A stretch of 64,000 nt of DNA. Origin: Fusibacter sp. 3D3 (GTDB lineage: Bacteria; Bacillota; Clostridia; Peptostreptococcales; Acidaminobacteraceae). Location: NCBI RefSeq assembly GCF_001748365.1, contig NZ_BDHH01000007.1:62001-126000 (forward strand), in the 5' to 3' direction. The notes beneath the pieces are model-generated. The model was not told the origin of the DNA. It made no database searches and saw only the letters and a list, made by a program, of their open reading frames with translations. Below, in pieces: positions 31,557 through 41,102 of the stretch. The first letter of the stretch is position 1, and each line of letters opens with the position of its first letter. A program made the translations under genes and the position numbers.

Positions 31557-32138
31557 ATGGAACATGCAAGTTTATTTGTCATAATGGTCAGTGCGATCCT
31601 AGTGAACAACTTTGTCCTTTCAAGATTTTTAGGAATCTGTCCATTTTTAGGGGTTTCTAAGCAAGTTGAGACGGCTTTTGGTATGGGTATGGCGGTGACA
31701 TTCGTTATGACCTTAGCTGGGATATTGACCTACTTTGTGCAATATTTTATTTTAGTGCCACTACACTATGAGTATTTACAAACAGTGGCTTTTATTTTGG
31801 TAATTGCATCACTTGTACAATTTGTTGAGATCGTTTTGCAGAAGATGAGTCCAACACTTTATCAAGCACTGGGTGTATTCTTACCACTGATTACAACGAA
31901 TTGTGCGGTTCTTGGACTTGCACTTTTAAACATTCAGTACAAATTTGGTTTAATTCAAACTGTTGTCCATTCGTTTTTTGCCGCTATCGGTTTTTCTTTA
32001 GCAATTGTACTGTTTGCAGGGATTAGAGAAAAAATCGAAATTTCAGACGTACCGTTGCCTTTTAAAGGGTTCCCAGTTGCATTAATAACAGCAAGTTTAA
32101 TGTCAATTGCCTTTTTAGGGTTTACGGGTTTGGTTTAG
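31557..32138 (+). CDS. rnfA: Rnf complex subunit A
   Basis: The 193-residue integral membrane protein is the NqrE/RnfA partner of RnfE with inverted topology. The marks are [19 protein letters not shown] and [15 protein letters not shown], the two cysteine half-motifs. With RnfD and RnfE it forms the membrane core that couples ferredoxin oxidation to Na+ or H+ export. AAGGAGGGG precedes the ATG. Confidence 0.96.
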   Translation: MEHASLFVIMVSAILVNNFVLSRFLGICPFLGVSKQVETAFGMGMAVTFVMTLAGILTYFVQYFILVPLHYEYLQTVAFILVIASLVQFVEIVLQKMSPTLYQALGVFLPLITTNCAVLGLALLNIQYKFGLIQTVVHSFFAAIGFSLAIVLFAGIREKIEISDVPLPFKGFPVALITASLMSIAFLGFTGLV

Positions 32139-32148
32139 GAAAGGGTGA

Positions 32149-33138
32149 ATGACAATGGATATAATGAGTATATTAGTTGCCGCAGGTATATTGGGCGTTA
32201 TGGGGCTTTTATTTGGAATAGGGCTTGCATTTGCCTCCCAAAAATTTGCTGTTGAGATTGATCCAAGAGTTGTCGCTGTAAGAGAAGTGGTTCCAGGTGC
32301 AAACTGCGGTGCTTGTGGTTACCCAGGTTGTGATGGCTTTTCAAATGCAGTCGTCAAAGGCATTGCACCTGTGAATGGTTGTCCTGTAGGTGGTGCTGAA
32401 TGTGCTAAAAACATTGCAAGTATCATGGGACTTGATGCAGGAGACTCTATAAAGCAAGTAGCAAAGGTGCTTTGTAAAGGTGATGAAGATAAGTGTTCTA
32501 ATAGATTCGATTATGAAGGTTTTGATAGTTGTGTCGCTGCAAACATGTTAAACGGCGGACCTAAAAGTTGTCTATATGGTTGTATGGGGCTTGGTACCTG
32601 TGTTCAGGTATGTCCTTTCGATGCGATTCATATCAATAGCAAGGGCCTTGCAGAAGTAGATCCAGAAAAATGTACAGCATGTAATAAATGTATTGATGCC
32701 TGTCCAAAAGATGTGATTACGCTTGTGCCATATGGTCAGCTTACAGTGGTGGATTGTAACAATAAAGATAAAGGCCCTATGGTTAAGAAAAACTGTAGTG
32801 TCGCTTGTATCGCATGTGGCATTTGTGAAAAGAATTGTCCTTTTGATGCGATTCATGTGGTTAACAATTTAGCGGTTATCGATTATGACAAATGTACAAA
32901 CTGTATGGTATGTGTTGAAAAATGCCCAACAAAAGCAATTGAAGGCGATTTATCAAAGCGTAAAAAGGCATCTATTATTGATGATAAATGTATCGGCTGT
33001 ACAATTTGTGCCAAAAATTGCCCAGTGGATGCGATCACAGGTGAACTTAAAAAAGTACACGAAATTGATCAGTCCAAGTGTATTGGCTGTGGTGTTTGTG
33101 AAGCAAAATGTCCGAAGGATGCTATTGAAATGAAATAG
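32149..33138 (+). CDS. rnfB: Rnf complex subunit B (polyferredoxin)
   Basis: The 329-residue subunit receives electrons from reduced ferredoxin. An N-terminal membrane helix (about 5-27) is followed by the NCGACGYPGCDG cluster domain, then six further ferredoxin-like cysteine sets, from CMGLGTCVQVC through CIGCGVCEAKCP. This is the long, cluster-rich form known from acetogens, longer than the proteobacterial RnfB. It closes the operon; a terminator follows. A second ATG two codons in is an equally possible start. Confidence 0.96.
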   Translation: MTMDIMSILVAAGILGVMGLLFGIGLAFASQKFAVEIDPRVVAVREVVPGANCGACGYPGCDGFSNAVVKGIAPVNGCPVGGAECAKNIASIMGLDAGDSIKQVAKVLCKGDEDKCSNRFDYEGFDSCVAANMLNGGPKSCLYGCMGLGTCVQVCPFDAIHINSKGLAEVDPEKCTACNKCIDACPKDVITLVPYGQLTVVDCNNKDKGPMVKKNCSVACIACGICEKNCPFDAIHVVNNLAVIDYDKCTNCMVCVEKCPTKAIEGDLSKRKKASIIDDKCIGCTICAKNCPVDAITGELKKVHEIDQSKCIGCGVCEAKCPKDAIEMK

Positions 33139-33166
33139 ACATCTATAGGACCTCATCGAAATGAAT

Positions 33167-33202
33167 AATAAGCTGGCTCGCAAATGAGTCAGCTTATTTT
33201 AT
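33167..33202 (+). terminator. Terminator of the rnf operon
   Basis: AATAAGCTGGCTC pairs with GAGTCAGCTTATT and is followed by TTTAT. The gap 33203-33374 shows no further gene. Confidence 0.85.
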
Positions 33203-33374
33203 GGGCAAAATATGACTTTTAAGGGTTAACGGATATGATCTTAAATCATTGAATATTTAATAAAAGTCATTTTTATAAGTGGGCATTTATCTTGTATTTA
33301 TTTTCACATAATGCTAAACTAAAATAGAAATATGCTAGATACAAATGTAAAAATATGGTATACTAGAGGTGACT

Positions 33375-33623
33375 ATGAAAGTTAAAAGTAATGATGGTTT
33401 AATTCTACTTCTGTTAATATTGACAGGTGCAATAATTGGAAGTATCATCGGATCAGCATTAGGTGATGTTTTCCCCATTTTAAATTATGGAAAAGCTATA
33501 GGCGTTGAGCCGTTTTTATTAGATTTAAGTGTTATAACACTTACTTTTGGGTTTAAGCTGACTCTAAATATATCGGGTATAATTGGCATAGTCTTAGCCT
33601 TTATATTATACAGAAAATTATGA
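33375..33623 (+). CDS. DUF4321 small membrane protein
   Basis: The 82-residue protein has two hydrophobic segments (about 9-32 and 58-79) joined by FPILNYGKAIGVEPF, the pattern of the clostridial DUF4321 family, which commonly sits before maf. Its function is unknown. ATG 33375 is preferred over GTG 33369 because AGAGGTG lies directly upstream of the ATG. The stop overlaps the maf start by four bases, so it is the first gene of the maf-radC-mre block. Confidence 0.75.
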   Translation: MKVKSNDGLILLLLILTGAIIGSIIGSALGDVFPILNYGKAIGVEPFLLDLSVITLTFGFKLTLNISGIIGIVLAFILYRKL

Positions 33624-34207
33624 GGCTCATATTAGCTTCTTCATCACCTAGGCGTTCTGAATTATTAGAGATGTTAAAAGTCTCCTTTGAAATAATGCCT
33701 AGTAGTATGGATGAAAAAACCACATTTTACGAAAAACCAGAACAAATCGTCATGGGTTTATCCTTTGAAAAAACCTATCAAGTGGCTCAGCTAGAACCAG
33801 ATGCGATTATCATTGGGAGTGACACAATTGTCTATCTCAATGAAGTTTTGGGAAAACCAGAAGATAAAGCGGAAGCCTATAGGATGTTGCGAAAACTCAG
33901 TGGAAAGACACATGATGTTTATACCGGAATTGCAGTGATCTGTGAGTCCCAAAAAATTAAGCGTGTAGATTATGTGAAGACAAAAGTTGATTTTAAAGAC
34001 TTAAGTGAAGCTGAGATTAATGCATATATTGAAACGGGTGAGCCACTGGATAAAGCAGGTGCTTATGCAATTCAAGGGCAAGGCGCTTTATTAGTAAATC
34101 AGATACAAGGGGATTATTTCAGTGTGATGGGATTGCCGCTCTCAAAGTTAAATCAGATCATGATCGATGATTTTCGAATAAATCTATTGACGAAAGAGGG
34201 GCTATAG
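33620..34207 (+). CDS. maf: Maf family nucleotide pyrophosphatase
   Basis: The 195-residue enzyme has the Maf signature SSSPRRSELL at the N-terminus, with GSDTIV and the catalytic Asp region following. Maf proteins hydrolyse non-canonical or pyrimidine nucleoside triphosphates (dTTP/UTP in the YhdE-type branch) and can arrest septation when overproduced. The ATG overlaps the DUF4321 stop; radC begins 3 bases after its own stop. The position before radC-mreB matches B. subtilis and clostridia. Confidence 0.95.
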   Translation: MRLILASSSPRRSELLEMLKVSFEIMPSSMDEKTTFYEKPEQIVMGLSFEKTYQVAQLEPDAIIIGSDTIVYLNEVLGKPEDKAEAYRMLRKLSGKTHDVYTGIAVICESQKIKRVDYVKTKVDFKDLSEAEINAYIETGEPLDKAGAYAIQGQGALLVNQIQGDYFSVMGLPLSKLNQIMIDDFRINLLTKEGL

Positions 34208-34210
34208 CAT

Positions 34211-34885
34211 ATGATTAAGGAATTGCCTTTGGAAGAAAGACCAAGAGAGAAAATGATGATGTATGGTGAGCAAGCGCTGTCTAACGCAGAACTAATCGCC
34301 ATTATACTCAGAACGGGTACGGCTAAAAAATCCGCCATTGACATTGCACACAAACTCATAGAGCGGTGCACAGTGGATTTTTCAGATTTAAACCAATTAT
34401 CTTTAGAAGAACTTTGCGAGATTGAGGGCATTGGTCCTTCTAAAGCTTGTCAGATTTTATCCAGTTTGGAGCTTGGACGTCGCATACAAAGGTCAAATTT
34501 CAAATCGAAGACAAAAGTGACTTCACCTGATACGATTTATACTTTTTTTAAAAGTGAAATTGGGCATGAAAAGGTTGAAAAATTTATAGTGGTGCTTTTG
34601 AATACTAAAAACGAAATCATTAAATGGGAAATTATTTCTGTTGGAAGTTTAAATGCTTCAATTGTACATCCAAGAGAAGTTTTCAATAAAGCGATTAAAA
34701 AAAATGCTGCTGCAATCATTGCTGTTCACAATCATCCCTCGGGACATGTATCGCCGAGTCAAGAAGATTTGAATATTACATTGAGACTTAAAGAAGCGGG
34801 CAGAATAGTAGGAATAAATTTAATTGATCATATCATCATTGGGCATGAAACTTATTATAGCTTTAAAGAAAATGATCAATTGTAA
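34211..34885 (+). CDS. radC: RadC family JAMM-domain protein
   Basis: The 224-residue protein has an N-terminal helix-hairpin-helix-like region (about 1-100, with EGIGPSKACQILSSLELG) and a C-terminal JAMM metalloprotease-like domain with HNHPSGHVSPSQED, the zinc-ligand motif. Despite its name, a DNA-repair role has not held up in later work, and its real function is open. It lies between maf and mreB. Confidence 0.93.
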   Translation: MIKELPLEERPREKMMMYGEQALSNAELIAIILRTGTAKKSAIDIAHKLIERCTVDFSDLNQLSLEELCEIEGIGPSKACQILSSLELGRRIQRSNFKSKTKVTSPDTIYTFFKSEIGHEKVEKFIVVLLNTKNEIIKWEIISVGSLNASIVHPREVFNKAIKKNAAAIIAVHNHPSGHVSPSQEDLNITLRLKEAGRIVGINLIDHIIIGHETYYSFKENDQL

Positions 34886-34923
34886 TTGCGCTGAAATTAT
34901 GAAATGTGAAAGGAAATTTAAAA

Positions 34924-35949
34924 ATGAGATTTGGATTATTTTATAAGCAGTTAGGAATTGATTTAGGGACAGCAAATACTTTAGTATGTGTTAAAGGCAA
35001 AGGGATTGTCGTTAGAGAGTCTTCTGTTGTTGCCATTAATGACAAAGGGCAAGTGCTGGCAGTAGGTAAAGAAGCAAAGGACATGATTGGTAAAACACCT
35101 GGGCAGATCAGAGCGATACGACCTCTTAAAGATGGTGTTATTGCAGATTTTGATATTACACAAAAAATGATCAGATACTTTATCAATAAAGCGGTTCCCA
35201 ATATGAATTTTCTTACAGGTGCTAAAGTCGTTGTGGGAATTCCATCACAAGTTACTGAAGTTGAAAAGAGAGCCGTTTATGAGGCATCATTATCTGCTGG
35301 TGCAAAAGATGCTTTCTTGATAGAAGAACCAATGGCTGCAGCTATTGGCGCGGACCTTCCAATCACTGAACCAACGGGCAGTATGATCGTGGATATCGGC
35401 GGTGGTACAACTGAAATTGCCGTTATTTCTCTAGGGGGCATTGTTACAAGTCGGTCTATTAGAATTGCCGGAGATGAGCTTGATGACTCCATTATCAATT
35501 ATGTGCGTAAAAAATACAGTTTAATGATTGGTGAAAGAACTGCTGAAAATATAAAAATGAGTATAGCCTGTGCGCTTATTCCTGCAATTGAACGCACAAT
35601 AGAAGTAACGGGTAGAAATTTAGTAACAGGACTTCCGAATACTTTGATTTTGCATTCAAGTGAAATATACGAAGCGATTAGAGAACCCATTCAAGCAATC
35701 GTTGAAGGTGTTAAATCAACCCTTGAAAAGACACCACCTGAACTTGCATCTGATATCTATCAATCTGGTATTGTTTTGGCTGGTGGCGGTGCACTCCTTA
35801 CGGATTTGGATAAACTTATCAAAAAAGAAACGGGAATGCCTGTTAGAATTGCTGAAAATCCTTTAGATTGTGTTGCAATTGGTACAAGCAAGGCAGTTGA
35901 AAGTTTTAATGAGTTAAAAGAAGTTTTTATATCCTCTAGATCTCTTTAA
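34924..35949 (+). CDS. mreB: Rod shape-determining actin homologue MreB
   Basis: The 341-residue cytoskeletal ATPase guides side-wall synthesis. The phosphate-1 loop [22 protein letters not shown] and [12 protein letters not shown] mark the actin fold, and the N-terminal MRFGLFYKQ is an amphipathic membrane-binding start. ATG 34924 is chosen over an in-frame GTG at 34906, which lies just before the GAAAGGAAA ribosome site. mreC follows after 17 bases. Confidence 0.97.
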   Translation: MRFGLFYKQLGIDLGTANTLVCVKGKGIVVRESSVVAINDKGQVLAVGKEAKDMIGKTPGQIRAIRPLKDGVIADFDITQKMIRYFINKAVPNMNFLTGAKVVVGIPSQVTEVEKRAVYEASLSAGAKDAFLIEEPMAAAIGADLPITEPTGSMIVDIGGGTTEIAVISLGGIVTSRSIRIAGDELDDSIINYVRKKYSLMIGERTAENIKMSIACALIPAIERTIEVTGRNLVTGLPNTLILHSSEIYEAIREPIQAIVEGVKSTLEKTPPELASDIYQSGIVLAGGGALLTDLDKLIKKETGMPVRIAENPLDCVAIGTSKAVESFNELKEVFISSRSL

Positions 35950-35966
35950 TCCATATTGGTGATCTC

Positions 35967-36887
35967 ATGAATGAACGATATAAAAAAGTGATTGTTGTTT
36001 TAATGGGCATCATTCTACTCGTTCTGATGGCAATTTCTTTTGGCGGCAGAGAACGCATAACTTTTATAGAAAGTCAGTTAGGCACTGTTCTTTCTCCTAT
36101 ACAAAGATTTCTGAGTGGAATCGGAAATTTTGTAGATGAGAAGACAGAGCCTATTATTAATGTTCTAAACTACAAGACTTTGAATGAAGATTTAACGCTT
36201 GAAAATGAAAGTTTAAAAGAGCAAATCGTGACTTTGACACTTCAGCAGAAAGAACTCAAAGAACTTGAGGATTTGAGTCAATCAATGAATTATATCAATC
36301 GATTTGGGATAGAGGACTATGTGGCGTGTAATGTGACTTCAAAGGACATTGGCAATTGGTTTAATATGTTTACCATTGATGCGGGTTCTAATCAAGGAAT
36401 CAAAAAGAATAGTACGGTGATCAACGGCAGTGGTCTTGTGGGACTGGTATATGAAGTCGGTGACAATTGGTCCAAAGTTATATCTATTATTGATCACAAA
36501 TCTGCGGTAGGGTTTGAAATGCTAAGGGTTACAGATGATTATGATGGTATATTAAATGGAACTTCAAATTATGAACTTGTTGGTGAATTATATGATCCTA
36601 AAGCAGTTGTCAATGTAAATGATTATATTGTCACATCGGGATTAGGGATGTACCCAAAAGGAATTTTAATTGGAAGAATTTACGAAGTAATGGATGATAA
36701 AGATTTGTTTTTGAAAAAAATAAAAGTCGTTCCAGCCGTTAATTTTAAAAAGATCAATAAAGTTATGATCATTCCTTATCATGAACAGACTGAAACTACT
36801 GAACAGACTGAACCCCCTGAACAGACTGAACCCCCTGAACAGACTGAACCCCCTGAAACTACCGAAACAGACGGAGTGAATGAATAG
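35967..36887 (+). CDS. mreC: Rod shape-determining protein MreC
   Basis: The 306-residue bitopic protein has one membrane helix (about 8-27), a coiled coil (about 65-100) and the two-barrel extracellular domain with GLVGLVYEVG and GLGMYPKGILIGRI. It links MreB to penicillin-binding proteins. After the folded domain (ending near residue 270) the chain carries a tail of TEPPEQ repeats encoded by a tandem 18-bp repeat. mreD starts directly after its stop. Confidence 0.95.
   Translation: MNERYKKVIVVLMGIILLVLMAISFGGRERITFIESQLGTVLSPIQRFLSGIGNFVDEKTEPIINVLNYKTLNEDLTLENESLKEQIVTLTLQQKELKELEDLSQSMNYINRFGIEDYVACNVTSKDIGNWFNMFTIDAGSNQGIKKNSTVINGSGLVGLVYEVGDNWSKVISIIDHKSAVGFEMLRVTDDYDGILNGTSNYELVGELYDPKAVVNVNDYIVTSGLGMYPKGILIGRIYEVMDDKDLFLKKIKVVPAVNFKKINKVMIIPYHEQTETTEQTEPPEQTEPPEQTEPPETTETDGVNE
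36783..36854 (+). repeat. 18-bp tandem repeat in the mreC 3' end
   Basis: Four units of GAACAGACTGAACCCCCT (the first diverged) encode the TEPPEQ tail of MreC. The last three are identical, suggesting recent slippage. Confidence 0.95.
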
Positions 36888-37385
36888 ATGAAATACCGAT
36901 ATGTAATCTTAATTGGCCTAGCAAACTTTATATTGATGAGTACAATATTTCAAATTTTTAGAATAAATGATGCGTTGCCTAATTTTTGTATTATTTTATC
37001 TATTGTTTTTGTAGCGCTGGTCTCGGATAAACATGCCTATGTTTATGTGGTGACTTATGGGGCGTTACAGGATATTTTCCTTGGAAAAATTCTTGGGATC
37101 AATATTTTAATTTATATTTTGATTGTATTTCTTATCATTCGACTTGAACGTGTGATGTTTAAAGGCAATTTTTTAACGCCAGTTTTTTTAATTGCATTTG
37201 GAACGATTTTTTATCACATGGTTTTTTATATAATGATGTTTTTCCTACAATCTACCATTCCACTTTCGCTTTTAATTGTAAAAATAGCAACCGAGATTGT
37301 TTACAATAGTATTTTAGGGTTGATTTTTTATGCAGTGATCTTCAAGAAATTAAACGGGTATAAATTAGGTGATTTTAATGCTTAA
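36888..37385 (+). CDS. mreD: Rod shape-determining protein MreD
   Basis: The 165-residue hydrophobic protein has about five or six membrane helices and charged FKGNF and FKKLNGYK loops, in size and position typical of MreD. Sequence identity in this family is low, so the call leans on the location between mreC and mrdA. The ATG abuts the mreC stop and its 3' end overlaps the mrdA start, so the whole mre set is translationally coupled. Confidence 0.9.
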   Translation: MKYRYVILIGLANFILMSTIFQIFRINDALPNFCIILSIVFVALVSDKHAYVYVVTYGALQDIFLGKILGINILIYILIVFLIIRLERVMFKGNFLTPVFLIAFGTIFYHMVFYIMMFFLQSTIPLSLLIVKIATEIVYNSILGLIFYAVIFKKLNGYKLGDFNA

Positions 37386-40227
37386 GCTTATTTTTAATCG
37401 AAAAAATCAAATTATAATTTTTTTCGTCATTGTCTTTTCGCTACTGGGTTATAGGCTCTATATGCTCACGATAGTTGACGGTGAAATGTACTATAGTAAG
37501 TCTATTAATAACCGCATTAAGCAGATTGAAACCTATGCCAAAAGAGGCGATATATACGATCGAAATGGTGAAGTTTTAGCGACGAGCAATGTTGGATTTG
37601 TTTTAAAGCTCAATAGCGGTGTTATTCCAGCAGAGGATTTTACCACTTATGCGATCGGGTTATATGATTTTTTAGAAGAGGCTGAGGAAAGCCATATTGA
37701 GTTTCCTATTATATTTAAAAATGGGGAATATCGATATGTTTATGACGATAACATTAAAAAGTGGAAAGAAGTCAACGGCTATGATCAAAGTATGACCGCT
37801 GCTGATATTTTTAGAGAAGTTAGAAGTCGAAATTATTTGGACACAAGCTTAAGTGATTATGAAGCTTTTAAAATCTTATACAATCAAGGGAAATACGTGC
37901 CAATTTCAACTTCTAAAATGAAATTTTTGGATGAAATATATAAGAGTACGTTTTTAAAAATGTATGGGGTTGATGAGGGCGCCACTGCAAAAGAGGCATT
38001 TGAGCGCATCAGAAAACGAACGGATTTTAAAATTTCGGCTGAATTGCCCGATGAGGATGCTTATAAAGTTTTGGTGTTTAGGCATGCCATAAAGGAAAAA
38101 GGCTATTATAAGTATGAACCTATTGTTATTGCGCCTTCTATTAAGCATGAAACGACTGTGAAAATTCAAGAAAAAGGATTTGAGTTTCCTGGGACATCAG
38201 TTTCATACGAATCCATAAGAACTTATCCAAACGGTTCAACTGCAGCTCATATATTGGGTTATATGGGGAAAATATCAACGGAATCAGAAACCTCAAAATT
38301 TGTGACTCAAAACAAATACAACCCAAATCAAGTGATTGGAAAAGTTGGCATCGAAGGCAACTATGAACTTGATTTGCATGGCGAAAATGGTTATAAATAC
38401 ATTGAAGTAGATGTCTATGGGAAGTATGTACAAGATGTAGATGAGAAAGCTTATGGTCTTGAAGCTAAAAACGCTACTTCTGGAGATGAAATTTATTTGA
38501 CAATTGATCTCAGTTTGCAGAAGACTTTAGAAGCAAGCCTAGAGAAAGCTTTAAAAGGAATTCAAAAAGGTGGTAAATTTGAAAGTCCGTGGGGAGACTA
38601 TGATTATGGTGACGCATTTCCACAGGCTGAAACAGGTGCCGCAGTTGCTGTCAATGTCAATACTGGAGAAATTCTTGCCATGGCAAGTTACCCTTCTTAT
38701 GATATCAATTTGTTTTCAACGGGCATTAGTCAAGAGGATTGGAATTCTTTAAACCCAGTCAACACGAGAAATCCTCTTGCAGCTCGGCCACTGTTTAACA
38801 CGGCAACAATGATGGCTACACAACCAGGTTCCATCTATAAAATGATCACTGGATTCGCAGCCATGGAGCAAGGTCTAGATCCGTATCTAAAATTATATGA
38901 TAACGGCTATGTAGAAGTTGGAAATCAAAGATATGCTTGTTGGATGTGGAATGATTACAGAGCAAGGCATGGATTGGTTGACATGCTTAGAGCAATTGAG
39001 GTTTCCTGTAACTACTATTTTTTTGATGTTGCCACAGGAAAGGATTTTTATAAAAACAAACCTTTAAATTACACGATTACACCACAAATTATTGTGGACG
39101 AATCTAAAAAATTCGGATTGGATGAACCCACAGGTATAGAAATTGGCGAATCTTCTTTTGGTATTCCAGATCCGGATAAGAAAAAAAGAACGATTAAAAT
39201 TCTGTTGAGCCGTCATCTGAAAAATATTTCTAAAAATTATTTTTCAGATGATATTTCGAAAGATCCAGAAAAATTGCAGGCAGTAATAGATGAAATTGTA
39301 TCGTGGGCGGATGAAAATCCCTCTAGAGGTGATATCATTCAAAAATTGATTGATATGGGTGCAAATTCAGATTACTATGTTACTGAAAAATTGGCAGATA
39401 TCATCAAATATGATTATTTTAATTTAATGAAATGGTATGAAGGGGATACACTCAACCTTTCCATAGGACAGGGAGATCATACCTATACGCCAGTTCAAAT
39501 GGCAAGGTATATTGCAGCGCTTGCCAACGGCGGGTATTTGAAAGAATTATCTGTTGTTAAAAAAGTGGGCGACGAAAGTATTGTTAAAAATCGAGAGGAA
39601 CAAGTTTCCTTTGATACTCATGGGTATATTGATATCTTGCAAGAGGGCATGTTGAGAGTTTCCAAAGGTTCTGAAGGGACAGCTCGAAAGATATTTGGCA
39701 CATTCCCAATTGATGTTGCTGCGAAGACCGGAACGGCTGAAAAGGAAGGTTTAATTCCACCACTGGATGAAATTCAATATTTATCTGAGTATTTGTCAGC
39801 CTTTGCACCGCGTCTTGAGCTAGCAGATGTTGAAAATCGAACCATTGAAATCATTAAAGAGAGAAGTGAAGAACTTTCAAAACTCGAAAAATCAAAAGAT
39901 GAAGAAACCGATGAAGCGATCAGACTTGAAAAAGAAGAAAAGCTCAATTTGCTCATTGCGAGAGATTATCTCAATAAAGGAGATGCCATGAGAGCTGCTA
40001 TTAAAGAGCTTTCTGGTGATATGTTAACGGATGAAGAAATCAACCAATATAGATTGCCTTATGATAACTATTCTTGGTTTGTTTCTTTTGCCCCTTTTGA
40101 CGATCCTGAACTCGCAGTGGTGGTCGTAATTCCTCAAGGGGGCCATGGTGCGTACGGTGCCCCTGTTGCGCGAGATGTTTTTGCAGATTATTTTAAATTA
40201 TCAGTGCCTGAAGAACCAGAAAAATAA
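37378..40227 (+). CDS. mrdA: Penicillin-binding protein 2, class B transpeptidase
   Basis: The 949-residue protein cross-links peptidoglycan for elongation. It has one membrane helix (about 10-27), a pedestal domain with YAKRGDIYDRNGEVLA, and the transpeptidase motifs Ser485-x-x-Lys488 (PGSIYK), Ser543-Cys-Asn545 and Lys783-Thr-Gly785. It is far longer than the ~630-residue E. coli enzyme. One extension, about 110 residues between KTGTAEK and WFVSFAP, includes a highly charged helix-rich stretch. ATG 37378 (TTAGGTG upstream) is chosen over GTG 37369. Confidence 0.95.
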   Translation: MLKLIFNRKNQIIIFFVIVFSLLGYRLYMLTIVDGEMYYSKSINNRIKQIETYAKRGDIYDRNGEVLATSNVGFVLKLNSGVIPAEDFTTYAIGLYDFLEEAEESHIEFPIIFKNGEYRYVYDDNIKKWKEVNGYDQSMTAADIFREVRSRNYLDTSLSDYEAFKILYNQGKYVPISTSKMKFLDEIYKSTFLKMYGVDEGATAKEAFERIRKRTDFKISAELPDEDAYKVLVFRHAIKEKGYYKYEPIVIAPSIKHETTVKIQEKGFEFPGTSVSYESIRTYPNGSTAAHILGYMGKISTESETSKFVTQNKYNPNQVIGKVGIEGNYELDLHGENGYKYIEVDVYGKYVQDVDEKAYGLEAKNATSGDEIYLTIDLSLQKTLEASLEKALKGIQKGGKFESPWGDYDYGDAFPQAETGAAVAVNVNTGEILAMASYPSYDINLFSTGISQEDWNSLNPVNTRNPLAARPLFNTATMMATQPGSIYKMITGFAAMEQGLDPYLKLYDNGYVEVGNQRYACWMWNDYRARHGLVDMLRAIEVSCNYYFFDVATGKDFYKNKPLNYTITPQIIVDESKKFGLDEPTGIEIGESSFGIPDPDKKKRTIKILLSRHLKNISKNYFSDDISKDPEKLQAVIDEIVSWADENPSRGDIIQKLIDMGANSDYYVTEKLADIIKYDYFNLMKWYEGDTLNLSIGQGDHTYTPVQMARYIAALANGGYLKELSVVKKVGDESIVKNREEQVSFDTHGYIDILQEGMLRVSKGSEGTARKIFGTFPIDVAAKTGTAEKEGLIPPLDEIQYLSEYLSAFAPRLELADVENRTIEIIKERSEELSKLEKSKDEETDEAIRLEKEEKLNLLIARDYLNKGDAMRAAIKELSGDMLTDEEINQYRLPYDNYSWFVSFAPFDDPELAVVVVIPQGGHGAYGAPVARDVFADYFKLSVPEEPEK

Positions 40228-40274
40228 GGGAATAGGCATATATTTTATTTAATTTATTGAAGTAAATGTTAAAA

Positions 40275-40283
40275 TGCTATAAA
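40275..40283 (+). promoter_or_regulatory. Extended -10 promoter before minC
   Basis: TGC-TATAAA at 40275-40283 with TTGAAG 15 bases further up, about 37 bases before minC. The min genes may thus have their own promoter besides read-through from mrdA. Confidence 0.45.
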
Positions 40284-40319
40284 ATATAAGTTGATATAGT
40301 CTGGTGGTGATAGATATTT

Positions 40320-41066
40320 ATGAAAGGCCCTGTCGAATTTAAAGGCAAATTAAATGGTCTATTTATGGTTGTAGACGAAAATGCTGATTTTGATAAAGTA
40401 TTGATTTATTTAAAACAGCTTCTCGTCAAAAAAGGTGATTTTTATAAAGGGACAAGAATCATTGGTTTGAATGGTGTGGTTTATAGTTATAAACAAAAAT
40501 CTGCTATTGAAGATGTTATTCTTGAAGCAGGCCTTTATGTTGAAAGTTTAGAACCTTATGATGATCAAAAGAAACGTCAGAAACCATCTATTATCGTCAA
40601 TGAAGCTGATCTGGATAAAATGGAAACCCCAAAAGTGGAAGTACAAGAGTTTGAAGAAAAGCCCGAGGTCCCTAAACGGGTTGCTGAGGAGATTGTTCAA
40701 ACGATTAATAACAGCAATCTGACGCCTAATGTGAAATGCGATACCAAATTCGTCTATGGCACTCTAAGATCGGGTAGAAGTGTGGAATTTCCAGGTAATG
40801 TTATTGTTATAGGAGATGTAAATCCTGGGGCAGAAATTGTTGCAGAGGGCAATGTGGTGGTTATGGGCAAATTGCTAGGTTTTGTGCATGCTGGTTCTGC
40901 GGGTAATGATGAGGCGATCGTTATTTCGAATATACTCAAACCCACACAAATAAGAATTTCAAAATTCATTTCGGTACCACCGAATGATGATGAATCTGCT
41001 TATAGCATGATTCCAGAAAAGGCTTATGTCAGTGAAGGTCTCATTAAAATAGAGAAGTGTCATTAA
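40320..41066 (+). CDS. minC: Septum site-determining protein MinC
   Basis: The 248-residue division inhibitor has an N-terminal FtsZ-binding domain (about 1-100) and a C-terminal beta-helix (about 145-248) with TLRSGRSVEFPGNVIVIGDVNPGAEI in its first rungs, which binds MinD. A charged linker of about 40 residues joins them. It blocks Z-ring assembly away from midcell. minD follows after 36 bases. Confidence 0.94.
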   Translation: MKGPVEFKGKLNGLFMVVDENADFDKVLIYLKQLLVKKGDFYKGTRIIGLNGVVYSYKQKSAIEDVILEAGLYVESLEPYDDQKKRQKPSIIVNEADLDKMETPKVEVQEFEEKPEVPKRVAEEIVQTINNSNLTPNVKCDTKFVYGTLRSGRSVEFPGNVIVIGDVNPGAEIVAEGNVVVMGKLLGFVHAGSAGNDEAIVISNILKPTQIRISKFISVPPNDDESAYSMIPEKAYVSEGLIKIEKCH

Positions 41067-41102
41067 GGGTTAGGATCTTAAACTAGATTTGGAGGGTTAT
41101 AT

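Noticed and set aside
30100-33100. Long open frames on other strands or frames inside the rnf, mre and PTS genes.
   Set aside because: They lie within well-supported genes, lack ribosome sites and do not resemble proteins.
33356-33364. TGG-TATACT, a good extended -10 box just before the DUF4321 gene.
   Set aside because: Transcription from it would start inside or after the ribosome binding site, so it cannot serve this gene as annotated.
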